NCBI RefSeq assembly: GCF_019583405.1
Contig: NZ_SZUU01000003.1
Location: 434,001-498,000, forward strand
Reading direction: 5' to 3'
From: Bacteroides fragilis
Lineage (GTDB): Bacteria; Bacteroidota; Bacteroidia; Bacteroidales; Bacteroidaceae
DNA length: 64,000 nt
A program made the translations under genes and the position numbers. The notes under the pieces were generated by a model, which did not search any database, was not told the origin of the DNA, and saw only the letters and a list, made by a program, of their open reading frames with translations. This document shows positions 8,997 through 18,586 of the stretch, one piece after another. The first letter of the stretch is position 1; every line of letters begins with the position of its first letter.

Positions 8997-10943
8997 ATGG
9001 GACATTGTAAATGTGAAATGAATGCAAATGTGCGAGTAGAAAGCTGTCAGGAAGCGAATGGCTTCGTAAAGGAATATTGGAAGGTAATGCTTTCATTGTT
9101 ACTGTTGATAGCGGGTGCAATAATGAATCAGTTGGATGTTGCTTTTTTCAGAGATAATACGATATCTTTGGTTTGGTATATACTGGCTTATCTGCCTGTA
9201 GGTTTACCTGTGATAAAAGAAGCATGGGAGAGTATTCTTCAGAAAGATTTCTTTAGTGAGTTTACGTTGATGTCTGTTGCAACGTTAGGCGCTTTTTATA
9301 TTGGTGAATATCCGGAGGGAGTTGCCGTTATGTTATTTTATTCAGTTGGTGAATTATTTCAGGATAAAGCGATAGACAAGGCTAAGCGTAATATCAGTGC
9401 TTTGCTGGATGTCCGACCTGAAAAGGCAGCGGTTGTGAGAAGTAACGAGATTGTTACGGTGGATCCGAGATCGGTTCTTATAAATGAAATCATTGAGATA
9501 AAAGCCGGTGAGCGTGTACCGTTAGATGGAGTAATGTTGGATGAAGTGGCGGCATTCAATACGGCAGCTCTTACCGGAGAGAGTGTTCCCCGGGATATTA
9601 GTAGGGGAGAAGAGGTACTTGCAGGTATGATTGTCACAGACAAAGTAATCCGGATGAAGGTGACAAAGCCTTTTGATAAAAGTGCATTGGCGCGTATTCT
9701 GGAACTTGTAGAGGATGCTTCCGAACGTAAGGCACCTGCAGAATTGTTTATTAGAAAATTTGCACGTATTTATACTCCTATTGTTATCGGCTTTGCATTT
9801 CTGATAGTGTTGATTCCATATATTTATTCATTTATAAATCCGTTGTTTGGGTTTGTTTTTAATGATTGGCTGTATAAGGCATTGGTTTTTCTGGTGATTT
9901 CTTGCCCGTGTGCATTGGTTGTCAGTATTCCATTAGGATATTTTGGGGGAATTGGGGCAGCATCCCGATTGGGTATTCTGTTTAAAGGTGGGAATTATCT
10001 GGATGCCATAACTCGGGTGAATACAGTCGTATTCGATAAAACAGGTACTCTGACTAAAGGAGTTTTCGAAGTAGAATCTTGTCGGGTTGTTCCCGAGACT
10101 TCAGAAGAAGATTTATTGCGTGTAGTTGCTTCCATTGAAAAAAGCAGTAACCATCCGATAGCCAAGGCTATTGTAGCTTATGCCCAAGATAAAGGGATTG
10201 ATCTTATTGTCACTAAAAATATAGAAGAGATTGCTGGTTATGGGCTGATGACTGAGATTGGTGGAGAAAGGGTACTGGTAGGTAATACCAGATTGTTATC
10301 GAAATATTCCATTGAGTTTCCGAAGGTTGTGCTTTCAATAACAGAAACAACGGTTGTATGTGCTGTCGGGAATAAATATATAGGTTGTATCATCTTGTCG
10401 GATGTGTTAAAAGACGATGCGTCAGATACCGTCAAGGCACTTAAAGAGTTAAATATTAAGAATATTCAGATATTGTCGGGCGATAAACAGAGTATTGTTA
10501 CCATTTTTGCAAATAAGTTGGGAATTACTCAAGCTTATGGTGATCTCCTGCCAGAGGGAAAGGTGGAGCATATTGAGAGATTGAAGGAGGAGAAGGGAAA
10601 TCAGATTGCTTTTGTTGGTGATGGGATGAATGATGCCCCGGTGCTTGCTTTGAGTGATGTGGGTATTGCTATGGGAGGCTTGGGTAGCGATGCAGCCATT
10701 GAAACGGCGGATGTAGTCATCCAGACCGATCAGCCTTCAAAAGTGGCAACAGCTATTAAGGTTGGGCGTTGTACGCGTCGGATTATCTGGCAAAATGTAT
10801 TGTTGGCATTTGGGGTGAAGTTGTTGGTGCTGATTTTAGGGGCAAGCGGTATAGCTACCTTGTGGGAAGCTGTTTTTGCGGATGTTGGTGTTACATTGAT
10901 TGCAATAATCAATGCTGTTCGTATACAGAAAATGATTAAATGA
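8997..10943 (+). CDS. Heavy-metal-translocating P1B-type ATPase
   Basis: 648 residues. The core P-type motifs are all present: TGES in the actuator domain, SCPCALV with the metal-binding CPC in a TM helix (about residue 303), the phosphorylation site DKTGTLTKG (about 346), the HP motif SSNHPIAKA, and GDGMNDAP. The usual N-terminal HMA domain is absent; instead the first residues are MGHCKCEMN, a short Cys/His tail. CPC and general resemblance to ZntA/CadA suggest export of Zn, Cd or Pb, but a Cu or other specificity cannot be excluded. The stop overlaps the start of a Fur-family regulator by four bases, so the pump and regulator are translationally coupled, and a palindromic operator candidate lies at the promoter. 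Confidence 0.93.
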   Translation: MGHCKCEMNANVRVESCQEANGFVKEYWKVMLSLLLLIAGAIMNQLDVAFFRDNTISLVWYILAYLPVGLPVIKEAWESILQKDFFSEFTLMSVATLGAFYIGEYPEGVAVMLFYSVGELFQDKAIDKAKRNISALLDVRPEKAAVVRSNEIVTVDPRSVLINEIIEIKAGERVPLDGVMLDEVAAFNTAALTGESVPRDISRGEEVLAGMIVTDKVIRMKVTKPFDKSALARILELVEDASERKAPAELFIRKFARIYTPIVIGFAFLIVLIPYIYSFINPLFGFVFNDWLYKALVFLVISCPCALVVSIPLGYFGGIGAASRLGILFKGGNYLDAITRVNTVVFDKTGTLTKGVFEVESCRVVPETSEEDLLRVVASIEKSSNHPIAKAIVAYAQDKGIDLIVTKNIEEIAGYGLMTEIGGERVLVGNTRLLSKYSIEFPKVVLSITETTVVCAVGNKYIGCIILSDVLKDDASDTVKALKELNIKNIQILSGDKQSIVTIFANKLGITQAYGDLLPEGKVEHIERLKEEKGNQIAFVGDGMNDAPVLALSDVGIAMGGLGSDAAIETADVVIQTDQPSKVATAIKVGRCTRRIIWQNVLLAFGVKLLVLILGASGIATLWEAVFADVGVTLIAIINAVRIQKMIK

Positions 10944-11377
10944 TAATGGAAGATTTATGTTTGAAGATATTGGAGCAGAGAGGCATAAAACCTACAGCCA
11001 TACGGATGTTGGTTTTAAAGGCCATGATAGAGACGGAGCAGGCTGTTTCACTTCTTGATTTGGAAAATAAGCTGGATACAGTTGATAAGTCGACCATATT
11101 CCGTACGATTACTTTGTTTGTCTCTCATCATTTGGCGCATAGTGTAGATGATGGTACAGGATCTTTGAAATATGCGGTTTGTGATAGTGAATGTACTTGT
11201 GCGGTAAAGGATTTGCATACGCACTTTTATTGTGAATACTGTCATAAGACCTTTTGCCTTGAGAATATCCACGTTCCTGTGGTCGATTTACCTGAGGGAT
11301 TTGCTGTACGAAGTATAAATTATGTCTTAAAAGGATGTTGTGCTGAATGTGCGGCAGAGCTGAAGAAAGATCATTAA
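10940..11377 (+). CDS. Fur-family metal-responsive regulator
   Basis: 145 residues. An N-terminal winged helix (about 1-75; KPTAIRMLVLKAM and DKSTIFRTITLF are typical Fur-family helices) is followed by a dimerisation/metal domain with HTHFYCEYCHKTFC and a C-terminal CCAEC, supplying the structural zinc cysteines. The start at 10940 overlaps the ATPase stop (ATGATAATGG); the ATG at 10946 is an equally plausible start. It most likely senses the metal exported by the ATPase and represses the operon through the palindrome at 8934. It could also be a PerR or Zur type; the sensing residues cannot be decided by eye. Confidence 0.9.
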   Translation: MIMEDLCLKILEQRGIKPTAIRMLVLKAMIETEQAVSLLDLENKLDTVDKSTIFRTITLFVSHHLAHSVDDGTGSLKYAVCDSECTCAVKDLHTHFYCEYCHKTFCLENIHVPVVDLPEGFAVRSINYVLKGCCAECAAELKKDH

Positions 11378-11381
11378 AAGA

Positions 11382-11416
11382 AAAGCGCATTGATATTCTC
11401 ATCAATGCGCTTTTTT
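11382..11416. terminator. Bidirectional rho-independent terminator
   Basis: AAAGCGCATTGAT and ATCAATGCGCTTT form a 13-bp stem with a 6-base loop, followed by a T run. It lies between the Fur-family gene and the convergent OmpA-like gene and is symmetrical enough to serve both. Confidence 0.9.
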
Positions 11417-11437
11417 TGAAAGGTAATATAATTGTTA

Positions 11438-12574
11438 TTACTTAATCAACTCTACTACTACTGCGCGGTTCCAGTCATCGTTTTCAAACTTAGTGCTGGT
11501 ACCTTTGAATTCTGTGGTGATACGGTCTTTTGCAATTCCGTATTTGTTGACAAATACGTCAGTTACTGCATTGGCACGTCTTTCAGAAACGATTCTGTTA
11601 GCTTGTTCTGAACCACGTTTGTCAGCATAACCTGTCAGACGAACACGGATTTCAGGATTTGCCTTCAGGAATTCAGCAATATTGAAGATACTTACTTCCT
11701 GTGAAAGCTCGATTTTGCTGCTGTTGAATGGGAAAGTAATTGTACTCGGAAGAGCCTTGATTTCTGAATTGTCAATTACAGTTTCTTCTTTGACAATTTT
11801 CGGTTTACGTGCTTTCAGTTCTGCTATTTCAGCTTGTTGCGCAGCATTTTCTTTTTTCAAAGTTGCGTAATTTGCTTCCAGATCAGAGTAGTTGTTCTTG
11901 ATTGCGTTGTACTGGCGTGAAGAGTAACCTTTCTTGAAGCCTGTCTTTCCGAAACGGAAAGTAACACCGGCTGTCAGACCGCTGATTCCATCATTCGGGA
12001 AACCACCGCGAACGACCATATCGTCATCCAGGATAGCTCCTTGGTATTCAACGTTGATATCGAAGCGTTTTGAGATACGGTAACGCGCCTGAATACCTGC
12101 ATTGATTGTAAACGACTGGTCGCCTTTACGAATAAATGCTCCCCCAATACCTGCAAAAGGAACGATGTCAAAACGACGATTTTCTTTATAAGGAGCAAAG
12201 AAATTGATCAGTCCGAACATAAAGTCTGCGTGAACAGCACCATATTGATAGTGCAACATTGAGTTAGCGCCAGAAGTAAATCCGTGCAGTGAACCGCCTG
12301 TACCTTGTAAACGAACTCCCCAGTAAGGATTAAACCATTTACCTACAGAAAGTGTCGGCATGAAAGTGATTGTGTTTCTGAATTTAGCGTCTTTTGAATT
12401 TTCTGCGAACAGAGATTGTGCACCAAAGTTTGCTGACATGAACCAGTTGTTCCAAAATCCATTGCCCTCAAAGGTTGTTTTATATCCCGGAAGACGTTTG
12501 GCATCATTATCCTGAGCAAATACACTTGCACTCATCAATGTCGCTAATGCAAACAAAAAAATACTTTTTTTCAT
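11438..12574 (-). CDS. OmpA-family major outer membrane protein
   Basis: 378 residues. A clear signal peptide ends at SVFAQ (about residue 21). Residues ~22-220 form a predicted beta-barrel with aromatic strands, followed by a coiled/charged linker (about 215-260) and a C-terminal OmpA peptidoglycan-binding domain. The latter shows the two residues that hold diaminopimelate: Asp in GYADKRG and Arg in SERRANAV. This is the abundant OmpA-like porin type of Bacteroides, tethering the outer membrane to the cell wall. It is monocistronic, with a strong promoter and a ~100-base leader, consistent with high expression. Confidence 0.93.
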   Translation of the reverse strand: MKKSIFLFALATLMSASVFAQDNDAKRLPGYKTTFEGNGFWNNWFMSANFGAQSLFAENSKDAKFRNTITFMPTLSVGKWFNPYWGVRLQGTGGSLHGFTSGANSMLHYQYGAVHADFMFGLINFFAPYKENRRFDIVPFAGIGGAFIRKGDQSFTINAGIQARYRISKRFDINVEYQGAILDDDMVVRGGFPNDGISGLTAGVTFRFGKTGFKKGYSSRQYNAIKNNYSDLEANYATLKKENAAQQAEIAELKARKPKIVKEETVIDNSEIKALPSTITFPFNSSKIELSQEVSIFNIAEFLKANPEIRVRLTGYADKRGSEQANRIVSERRANAVTDVFVNKYGIAKDRITTEFKGTSTKFENDDWNRAVVVELIK

Positions 12575-12680
12575 TTTTCTAAATTTTAAATTGGTTTTGG
12601 TTAAACATTAATTGTTATTATTCGCCAATAATTGTTTTTAGTAATCCGGCGTTTGATACGCCTAATTCGCAAAACGGTCG

Positions 12681-12711
12681 CAAAAATATAAATAGTTTTT
12701 GTTGGTTGCAA
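12681..12711 (-). promoter_or_regulatory. Promoter of the OmpA-like gene
   Basis: On the minus strand TTG (12711-12709) and TATTTTTG (12688-12681) are separated by exactly 20 bases, an almost ideal Bacteroides promoter. The transcript should start near 12674, giving a leader of about 100 bases. Confidence 0.75.
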
Positions 12712-13089
12712 ATATTTCTTCATTTATTTTAAGATTGTCTGATTTTGTAAAGATGCAAAGCTTTGTGAAATAGAAGATTATATGCTTGTGAATGAAATCA
12801 AGACAATTCGTGTATACAATTGCTTTCCCATTTATTTGTTTCTCAGTATATTGTCTTTATTAAAAAGGTATTCATTATTATGATCTCTTTGTAGCACTGG
12901 TAAGAGGTATGTTAAACAGGGATGTTCTATATTTCATCTTTTGTAACTTCCATTATAAGAAACGAAGGAGGCCGGTTTACTGATTATGTCTGTAACTTTC
13001 GTGAAAAGCCTTTTGTGGCTGTTTGAGGTTGTCTTCTTGATAAACCTTTTCGGTTTTTATGGGTTGTTTTATTAAAATAGGATTTAGGT

Positions 13090-13452
13090 ATGACTGAAAT
13101 AAAAATAAAACGTGTATACGAAGATTCTTCTGATGCGGATGGGTATCGTGTTTTAGTAGACCGACTTTGGCCACGTGGAATGAAAAAAGAATATTTAAAG
13201 TATGACTATTGGGCAAAAGAGCTGACTCCTTCATCTGATTTAAGAAAATGGTTTCATGACGATATTCCGGGACACTGGAAAGAGTTTGCGGAGATGTATC
13301 GAAAAGAACTTGAAGCTTCTGATAAAACGTCCGAGTTATTATCCCGGATACGATCCTGTAGATCAGTGACTCTTTTGTATGCTTCAAAGGAGCCGGTTTA
13401 TAATCATGCCCGTATTTTACAAGCTTTTTTGGAGGAACGTTTGAAAAAGTGA
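13090..13452 (+). CDS. DUF488-family protein (YeaO-like)
   Basis: 120 residues, typical for DUF488. The signature is easy to see: LVDRLWPRGMKKEYLK, then WAKELTPSSDLRKWFHD, then VTLLYASKEP near the end. Function is not established for the family; the conserved Arg, Trp and His residues suggest a nucleic-acid or nucleotide-related activity, but nothing here decides it. There is no signal peptide, so it is cytoplasmic. It begins 15 bases after a possible small membrane ORF (12986-13075). The rest of 12712-12985 holds no gene I can support. Confidence 0.88.
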   Translation: MTEIKIKRVYEDSSDADGYRVLVDRLWPRGMKKEYLKYDYWAKELTPSSDLRKWFHDDIPGHWKEFAEMYRKELEASDKTSELLSRIRSCRSVTLLYASKEPVYNHARILQAFLEERLKK

Positions 13453-13491
13453 TTTCTCGGAGAAACTTATGCCAACACGAATCTTTTTTTG

Positions 13492-13499
13492 TACTTTTG
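13492..13499 (+). promoter_or_regulatory. -7 element of the PurF-like gene
   Basis: TACTTTTG matches TAnnTTTG. It rules out upstream TTG/GTG starts for the next gene and points to the ATG at 13537, about 30 bases after the expected transcription start. Confidence 0.6.
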
Positions 13500-13536
13500 C
13501 GCCATCTTTTTAAAAACAACATCAAAAAAGAATCAT

Positions 13537-14943
13537 ATGGGAGGTTTTTTCGGAACAGTCTCGAAAACGAGCTGTGTGACCGATTTATTCTACGGCACAG
13601 ACTATAACTCACACCTGGGAACAAAACGGGGAGGACTTGCGACATATAGTGAAGAACAGGGATTTATCCGCTCGATCCATAACCTGCAAAGTTCATATTT
13701 CCGTACTAAGTTTGAAGAAGAACTGGATAAATTTAAGGGAAATGCCGGTATCGGTATTATTAGTGATACAGACGCACAACCTATTATTATTAACTCACAT
13801 CTCGGTAGATTTGCTATTGTTACGGTTGCTAAGGTCACAAATCTTAAAGAACTTGAAGAGGAACTACTTTCACGGAACATGCATTTCGCTGAACTTAGTT
13901 CGGGTAGTACCAATCAAACGGAACTTATCGCTTTATTGATTATTCAGGGTAAAAATTTTGTAGAAGGAATAGAGAATGTATATAACCATATAAAAGGTTC
14001 GTGTTCTATGCTTCTGTTGACAGAAGATGGAGTGATTGCCGCACGAGATAAATGGGGACGTACTCCTATTGTTATCGGGAAGAAGGAGGGTGCTTATGCA
14101 GCCACGAGTGAATCTAACAGCTTTCCGAATCTTGATTTTGAAATAGAACGCTATTTAGGACCGGGTGAAATAGTCTGTATGCATGCTGACCGTCTTGAAC
14201 AACTTCGCAAGCCTGATGACAAAATGCAAATCTGTTCATTTTTGTGGGTATATTACGGCTTTCCTAATTCATGTTATGAAGGCCGGAATGTAGAAGAGGT
14301 ACGCTTTACGAGCGGGTTGAAAATGGGTGAACAAGACGACTGCGATGCTGATTGTGTTTGTGGAATTCCGGATTCGGGTATCGGGCAGGCATTGGGTTAT
14401 GCAGAAGGGAAAGGCATTCCTTATCATCGTGCTATTACCAAGTATACTCCTACCTGGCCCCGTAGTTTTACTCCGAGCAAGCAGGAATTACGTTCTTTGG
14501 TGGCCAAGATGAAGTTGATCCCTAACCGTGCTATGCTTCAGGATAAGCGTATTATTTTTTGTGATGACTCCATTGTGCGTGGTACGCAGTTGCATGATAA
14601 TGTGAAGATTCTTTTTGATTATGGAGCAAAAGAGGTACATATGCGTATCGGATGCCCACCGCTTATCTATGGCTGTCCGTTTATTGGTTTTACGGCTTCA
14701 AAGTCGGATATGGAACTCATCACCAGGCAGATAATAAAAGAACTGGAGGGAGATGAAAATAAGAATCTGGATAAATATGCTACTACAGGTTCGCCGGAAT
14801 ATGAGAAGATGGTAGGCATCATCGCCAAGCGTTTTGGACTTTCGTCTCTCAAATTCAATACGATTGAAACACTGATTGAAGCCATCGGATTACCAAAGTG
14901 TAAAGTTTGTACCCATTGTTTTGACGGATCCAGTTGTTCCTAA
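13537..14943 (+). CDS. PurF-like amidophosphoribosyltransferase homologue lacking the N-terminal Cys
   Basis: 468 residues from ATG 13537. The N-terminal half has the Ntn-glutaminase layout of PurF (GTKRGGLATY, DAQPIIINSHLGRFAI, GSCSMLLLTEDG, AARDKWGRTPIVIG). The C-terminal half has the phosphoribosyltransferase PRPP loop IIFCDDSIVRGTQ. The C-terminal CKVCTHCFDGSSC resembles the cysteine ligands of the Fe-S cluster in Bacillus-type PurF. However, the protein starts MGGFFG where PurF starts MCGI, so the nucleophile Cys that hydrolyses glutamine is replaced by Gly. It may use ammonia, pair with another glutaminase, or have a different role. A terminator follows. Confidence 0.85.
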   Translation: MGGFFGTVSKTSCVTDLFYGTDYNSHLGTKRGGLATYSEEQGFIRSIHNLQSSYFRTKFEEELDKFKGNAGIGIISDTDAQPIIINSHLGRFAIVTVAKVTNLKELEEELLSRNMHFAELSSGSTNQTELIALLIIQGKNFVEGIENVYNHIKGSCSMLLLTEDGVIAARDKWGRTPIVIGKKEGAYAATSESNSFPNLDFEIERYLGPGEIVCMHADRLEQLRKPDDKMQICSFLWVYYGFPNSCYEGRNVEEVRFTSGLKMGEQDDCDADCVCGIPDSGIGQALGYAEGKGIPYHRAITKYTPTWPRSFTPSKQELRSLVAKMKLIPNRAMLQDKRIIFCDDSIVRGTQLHDNVKILFDYGAKEVHMRIGCPPLIYGCPFIGFTASKSDMELITRQIIKELEGDENKNLDKYATTGSPEYEKMVGIIAKRFGLSSLKFNTIETLIEAIGLPKCKVCTHCFDGSSCS

Positions 14944-14979
14944 GTGGCTATTAGTGACTTAATATAAGATTATGTATAA

Positions 14980-15022
14980 AAAAAGAGCCGTGAATTGCTT
15001 GGCAGTTCACGGCTCTTTTTTT
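14980..15022 (+). terminator. Rho-independent terminator after the PurF-like gene
   Basis: AAAAAGAGCCGTGAA and TTCACGGCTCTTTTT form a 15-bp perfect stem with an 11-base loop and a T run. Confidence 0.92.
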
Positions 15023-15075
15023 ACCTTTACAGGCGTGAAAAATAAGAATTTAGCAAATTATTAAATTTTAAAGAT

Positions 15076-16299
15076 ATGAATTTAGTAGAACGTTTTTTGA
15101 AGTACGTAAGCTTTGATACACAGTCGGATGAACTGACAAGACTTACCCCCAGCACTCCGGGCCAAATGGTATTTGCGGAATATCTAAAGTCTGAGTTGGA
15201 GTCGTTAGGGTTAGAAGATATAACATTGGACGAGAACGGTTATCTTTTCGCTACTTTACCTGCCAATACAGAGAAAGAATTGCCTGTCATCGGCTTTATA
15301 GCACATATGGATACGAGTCCCGATATGAGTGGAAAAAATGTCACTCCACGTATTGTAGAAAAATACGATGGTTCGGATATTGTGCTTTGTGCCGAAGAGA
15401 ATGTCGTACTTTCACCAAGTCAGTTTCCTGAGTTGCTCGAGCATAAGGGTGAGGATCTGATCGTTACCAATGGTAAAACTCTGTTAGGGGCAGATGATAA
15501 GGCAGGTATTGCTGAAATAGTATCAGCTGTTGTCTATCTGCAGGAGCATCCCGAAATTAAGCATGGTAAAATTCGGATCGGTTTCAATCCGGATGAAGAA
15601 ATAGGTGAGGGTGCTCATAAGTTTGATGTTCAGAAGTTCGGTTGTGAGTGGGCTTATACGATGGACGGAGGAGAAGTTGGAGAGTTGGAATTTGAAAATT
15701 TCAATGCTGCCGCTGCCAAGATCACTTTCAAAGGGCGTAATGTGCATCCGGGATATGCTAAACATAAAATGATTAATTCGATCCGTATAGCCAATCAGTT
15801 TATTACCATGCTTCCCCGGCACGAGACTCCGGAACATACTTCCGGATATGAGGGTTTCTACCACTTAATCGGCATCCAAGGAGATGTGGAACAGAGCACT
15901 GTATCTTACATTATTCGTGACCATGACCGTAATAAATTTGAGGATCGTAAAAAAGAGATAGAACATTTGGTGAATAAGATTAATGCAGAGTTTGGTGAAG
16001 GCACTGCTACGCTTGAATTGCGTGACCAGTACTATAACATGCGTGAAAAGATAGAACCCGTAATGCATATTATCGACACTGCTTTTGCTGCAATGGAAGC
16101 CGTAGGGGTGAAACCGAATGTGAAACCTATTCGTGGAGGAACGGATGGCGCACAATTATCATTCAAGGGGTTGCCTTGTCCCAACATCTTTGCCGGTGGC
16201 TTGAATTTTCACGGTCGCTATGAATTTGTTCCCATCCAGAATATGGAAAAGGCAATGAAAGTCATTGTGAAGATCGCTGAACTGGTAGCTTCGAAGTAA
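15076..16299 (+). CDS. pepT: Peptidase T (tripeptide aminopeptidase)
   Basis: 407 residues, the normal length for PepT (M20B). The binuclear zinc ligands are visible in order: H in [12 protein letters not shown] in [12 protein letters not shown], the EE of [10 protein letters not shown] in [13 protein letters not shown], and H in [11 protein letters not shown]. It removes the N-terminal residue from tripeptides in the cytoplasm, feeding amino-acid catabolism in a peptide-fermenting anaerobe. gcvT follows after 33 bases with no terminator between, so the two are probably co-transcribed; glycine released from peptides could be routed to the glycine cleavage system, which is inference. Confidence 0.96.
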   Translation: MNLVERFLKYVSFDTQSDELTRLTPSTPGQMVFAEYLKSELESLGLEDITLDENGYLFATLPANTEKELPVIGFIAHMDTSPDMSGKNVTPRIVEKYDGSDIVLCAEENVVLSPSQFPELLEHKGEDLIVTNGKTLLGADDKAGIAEIVSAVVYLQEHPEIKHGKIRIGFNPDEEIGEGAHKFDVQKFGCEWAYTMDGGEVGELEFENFNAAAAKITFKGRNVHPGYAKHKMINSIRIANQFITMLPRHETPEHTSGYEGFYHLIGIQGDVEQSTVSYIIRDHDRNKFEDRKKEIEHLVNKINAEFGEGTATLELRDQYYNMREKIEPVMHIIDTAFAAMEAVGVKPNVKPIRGGTDGAQLSFKGLPCPNIFAGGLNFHGRYEFVPIQNMEKAMKVIVKIAELVASK

Positions 16300-16332
16300 T
16301 CATTATTTATATAATTCTTAAATTCTCATTTC

Positions 16333-17418
16333 ATGAAAACCACTCCATTTACCGAGAAACATATTGCACTTGGTGCTAAGATGCACGAGTTTGCAGGATA
16401 TAACATGCCTATTGAGTATTCGGGCATCATTGACGAACACCTTACTGTTTGTAACGGTGTCGGTGTTTTTGACGTGTCACACATGGGCGAATTTTGGGTG
16501 AAAGGTCCTCATGCGTTGGATTTTTTGCAGAAAGTGACTTCAAATAATGTGGCAGCTTTGGTGCCGGGTAAAATTCAATATACTTGTTTTCCAAATGAAG
16601 ATGGCGGTATTGTTGACGACTTACTGGTCTATCAATATGAACCGGAAAAATATCTTTTGGTTGTTAATGCTTCGAATATAGAGAAGGACTGGAATTGGTG
16701 CGTTTCTCACAATACGGAAGGTGCTGAGTTGGAAAACTCTTCAGATAATATGGCACAACTTGCCGTACAAGGTCCGAAAGCCATTCAAGCTCTGCAAAAA
16801 TTGACAGATATTAATCTTGCCGATATTCCTTATTATACATTTAAAGTCGGTGAGTTTGCCGGTGAGAAGAATGTGATTATTTCCAATACGGGATATACCG
16901 GAGCAGGTGGATTTGAACTATATTTTTATCCGGATGCTGCCATGAAGATTTGGGATGCTGTTTTTGAAGCCGGGGCTGAGTTCGGCATAAAACCGATAGG
17001 GCTTGGTGCGCGTGATACTCTTCGTCTTGAAATGGGATTCTGTCTGTATGGTAATGACTTGGACGATACTACATCTCCTATTGAAGCCGGGCTGGGATGG
17101 ATCACTAAATTTGTGGATGGCAAGAACTTTACAAATCGTTCGATGCTTGAAAAACAAAAAGCTGAAGGCACCGTTCGCAAATTAGTAGGTTTTGAAATGA
17201 TTGACCGGGGGATTCCTCGTCATGGTTATGAGTTGACAACAGCGGAAGATGATAAAATCGGGGTAGTAACATCAGGTACAATGTCTCCTATTCGTAAGAT
17301 TGGTATTGGTATGGGATACGTGAAACCTGAATATAGTAAGATCGGTACAGAAATATGTATTGATATGCGTGGACGTAAGTTGAAAGCTGTAGTAGTAAAA
17401 CCGCCTTTCCGTAAATAG
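16333..17418 (+). CDS. gcvT: Glycine cleavage system T protein (aminomethyltransferase)
   Basis: 361 residues, full length. Family hallmarks are the N-terminal [11 protein letters not shown] and [11 protein letters not shown], the folate-site stretch [13 protein letters not shown], and the end segment [21 protein letters not shown]. It transfers the methylene carbon from the aminomethyl-lipoyl H protein to tetrahydrofolate, releasing ammonia. The partners gcvH and gcvP are not in this window. It is likely the second gene of a pepT-gcvT unit and is closed by a terminator. Confidence 0.96.
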   Translation: MKTTPFTEKHIALGAKMHEFAGYNMPIEYSGIIDEHLTVCNGVGVFDVSHMGEFWVKGPHALDFLQKVTSNNVAALVPGKIQYTCFPNEDGGIVDDLLVYQYEPEKYLLVVNASNIEKDWNWCVSHNTEGAELENSSDNMAQLAVQGPKAIQALQKLTDINLADIPYYTFKVGEFAGEKNVIISNTGYTGAGGFELYFYPDAAMKIWDAVFEAGAEFGIKPIGLGARDTLRLEMGFCLYGNDLDDTTSPIEAGLGWITKFVDGKNFTNRSMLEKQKAEGTVRKLVGFEMIDRGIPRHGYELTTAEDDKIGVVTSGTMSPIRKIGIGMGYVKPEYSKIGTEICIDMRGRKLKAVVVKPPFRK

Positions 17419-17441
17419 AATATTGACGAATAAAGCGTTGA

Positions 17442-17477
17442 AATCCCTCTCTGTCTTTAAAGGCAGAGGGGGATTTT
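17442..17477 (+). terminator. Rho-independent terminator after gcvT
   Basis: AATCCCTCTCTGTC and GGCAGAGGGGGATT pair around a short TTTAAA loop and are followed by a T run. Confidence 0.85.
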
Positions 17478-18586
17478 TGTTTAAATGGAAAGTTTGCGTT
17501 CTTTCGGATATGTTTGGAATATTAGAGGTCTCATTTAACAGATATAAAAGTCTTCCTCAGTCAATTTGTCTCTATACTCAGACATATTATTCCCTTTCTA
17601 ATATTATTCTCGGTTATATCTATGAAATATTTTTATTTCAGAATGATCTCTATTTCTGCCTATATAGGCTATTATATTTGCATTATATTCTGATTTCTAC
17701 TTTTTTTGATTTCTTAGAATTAATATTTATTTGTATTTTTGATCTGTATATATAATGCAATAGAAAGAATCATTAGGTCAATTAGATGATTGAATTTTGT
17801 TTTCTATGAACTGAATGTGTAATATAAAAGTGATAGGCGTATCACTGTTTTCAGTGACAAATGTGTATTAAATATCGTTTTATAATGGTAAATAGTGAGT
17901 CTTATAACATGGATTTAGTAAATATTGAAATATTTTTTTTCTTAATTATTGGAAATAATAAATCTAAGCGCTATATTTGCTGCAACACTAAAAGATATTA
18001 AATAGAAAATTTAAGATATTGAAAGAATGTTAATCGATTGTTCGATGATTATCTTTTCTTTCTTAGAAAAGATCTTCTAAGTAGAAATAGAGAACTTTGA
18101 TAATAAGATTTGATAGAGGTGTTACACTTACATAACAAATATTTTATTGGTATTAGAAAACTGGATATTAGAAAATGGATTTTGTCGTTGCTTTCTTAAT
18201 AAAAGTTGTGTAATTCTGGTGATAATGGAAACTACCGACAATGACGAATTTCATCGGTAACCGTAATGTTCTCTTGAAGAAAGGGGGAACAGTCAGAGGA
18301 ATAAAGACATAAAAAATGAAAAATATGGTGAGAACAGGAAGAAGTGCCGGAGCACAGGTTAAATGAAACAAGATTAAAGAGGTTCCTGGGCTTATTGAGT
18401 TTTATTTATATGATATCGCAACTCTGACGGTAATGTTTGCGGGGATGCGGAATATCAGAAAATTTTCATATTTTTCTTTTGTCAGAAGGTTTACTGAATT
18501 TGTATGTGTATTGAAGAACAGCTTTTGTTCTTTGAACTGAATACTAACTTACTATAATTTACATTGTTAATCTTACGGGCTTTTAT
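17478..18586. other. AT-rich intergenic stretch without a supported gene
   Basis: About 1.1 kb that is markedly AT-rich. Open frames present here are short, biased to Phe/Tyr/Ile/Leu as expected from AT-rich noise, and lack any recognisable domain; one overlaps the gcvT terminator. The only signal I can support is the promoter at 17949-17979, which faces the next gene 600 bases away. Confidence 0.6.
17949..17979 (+). promoter_or_regulatory. Strong promoter with no gene directly downstream
   Basis: TTG at 17949-17951 and TATATTTG at 17972-17979 with exactly 20 bases between them, an ideal Bacteroides promoter. The first supported start codon downstream is at 18587, so it drives either a ~600-base leader or a small RNA. 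Confidence 0.6.

Noticed and set aside
13489..13536. Extended TTG start for the PurF-like gene
   Set aside because: The TTG overlaps the -7 promoter box, so it would not be in the transcript; ATG 13537 is preferred.
12977..13645. 222-residue open frame on the minus strand
   Set aside because: It runs antisense through the DUF488 gene and the PurF-like promoter, has no recognisable domain, and shows the His/Ser/Leu-rich composition of a shadow frame.
17423..17755. 110-residue open frame after gcvT
   Set aside because: It begins inside the gcvT terminator hairpin and is a Phe/Tyr/Leu-rich frame typical of AT-rich non-coding DNA.
18168..18371. 67-residue minus-strand frame in the AT-rich gap
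   Set aside because: Hydrophobic by base composition, with no promoter or conserved pattern.
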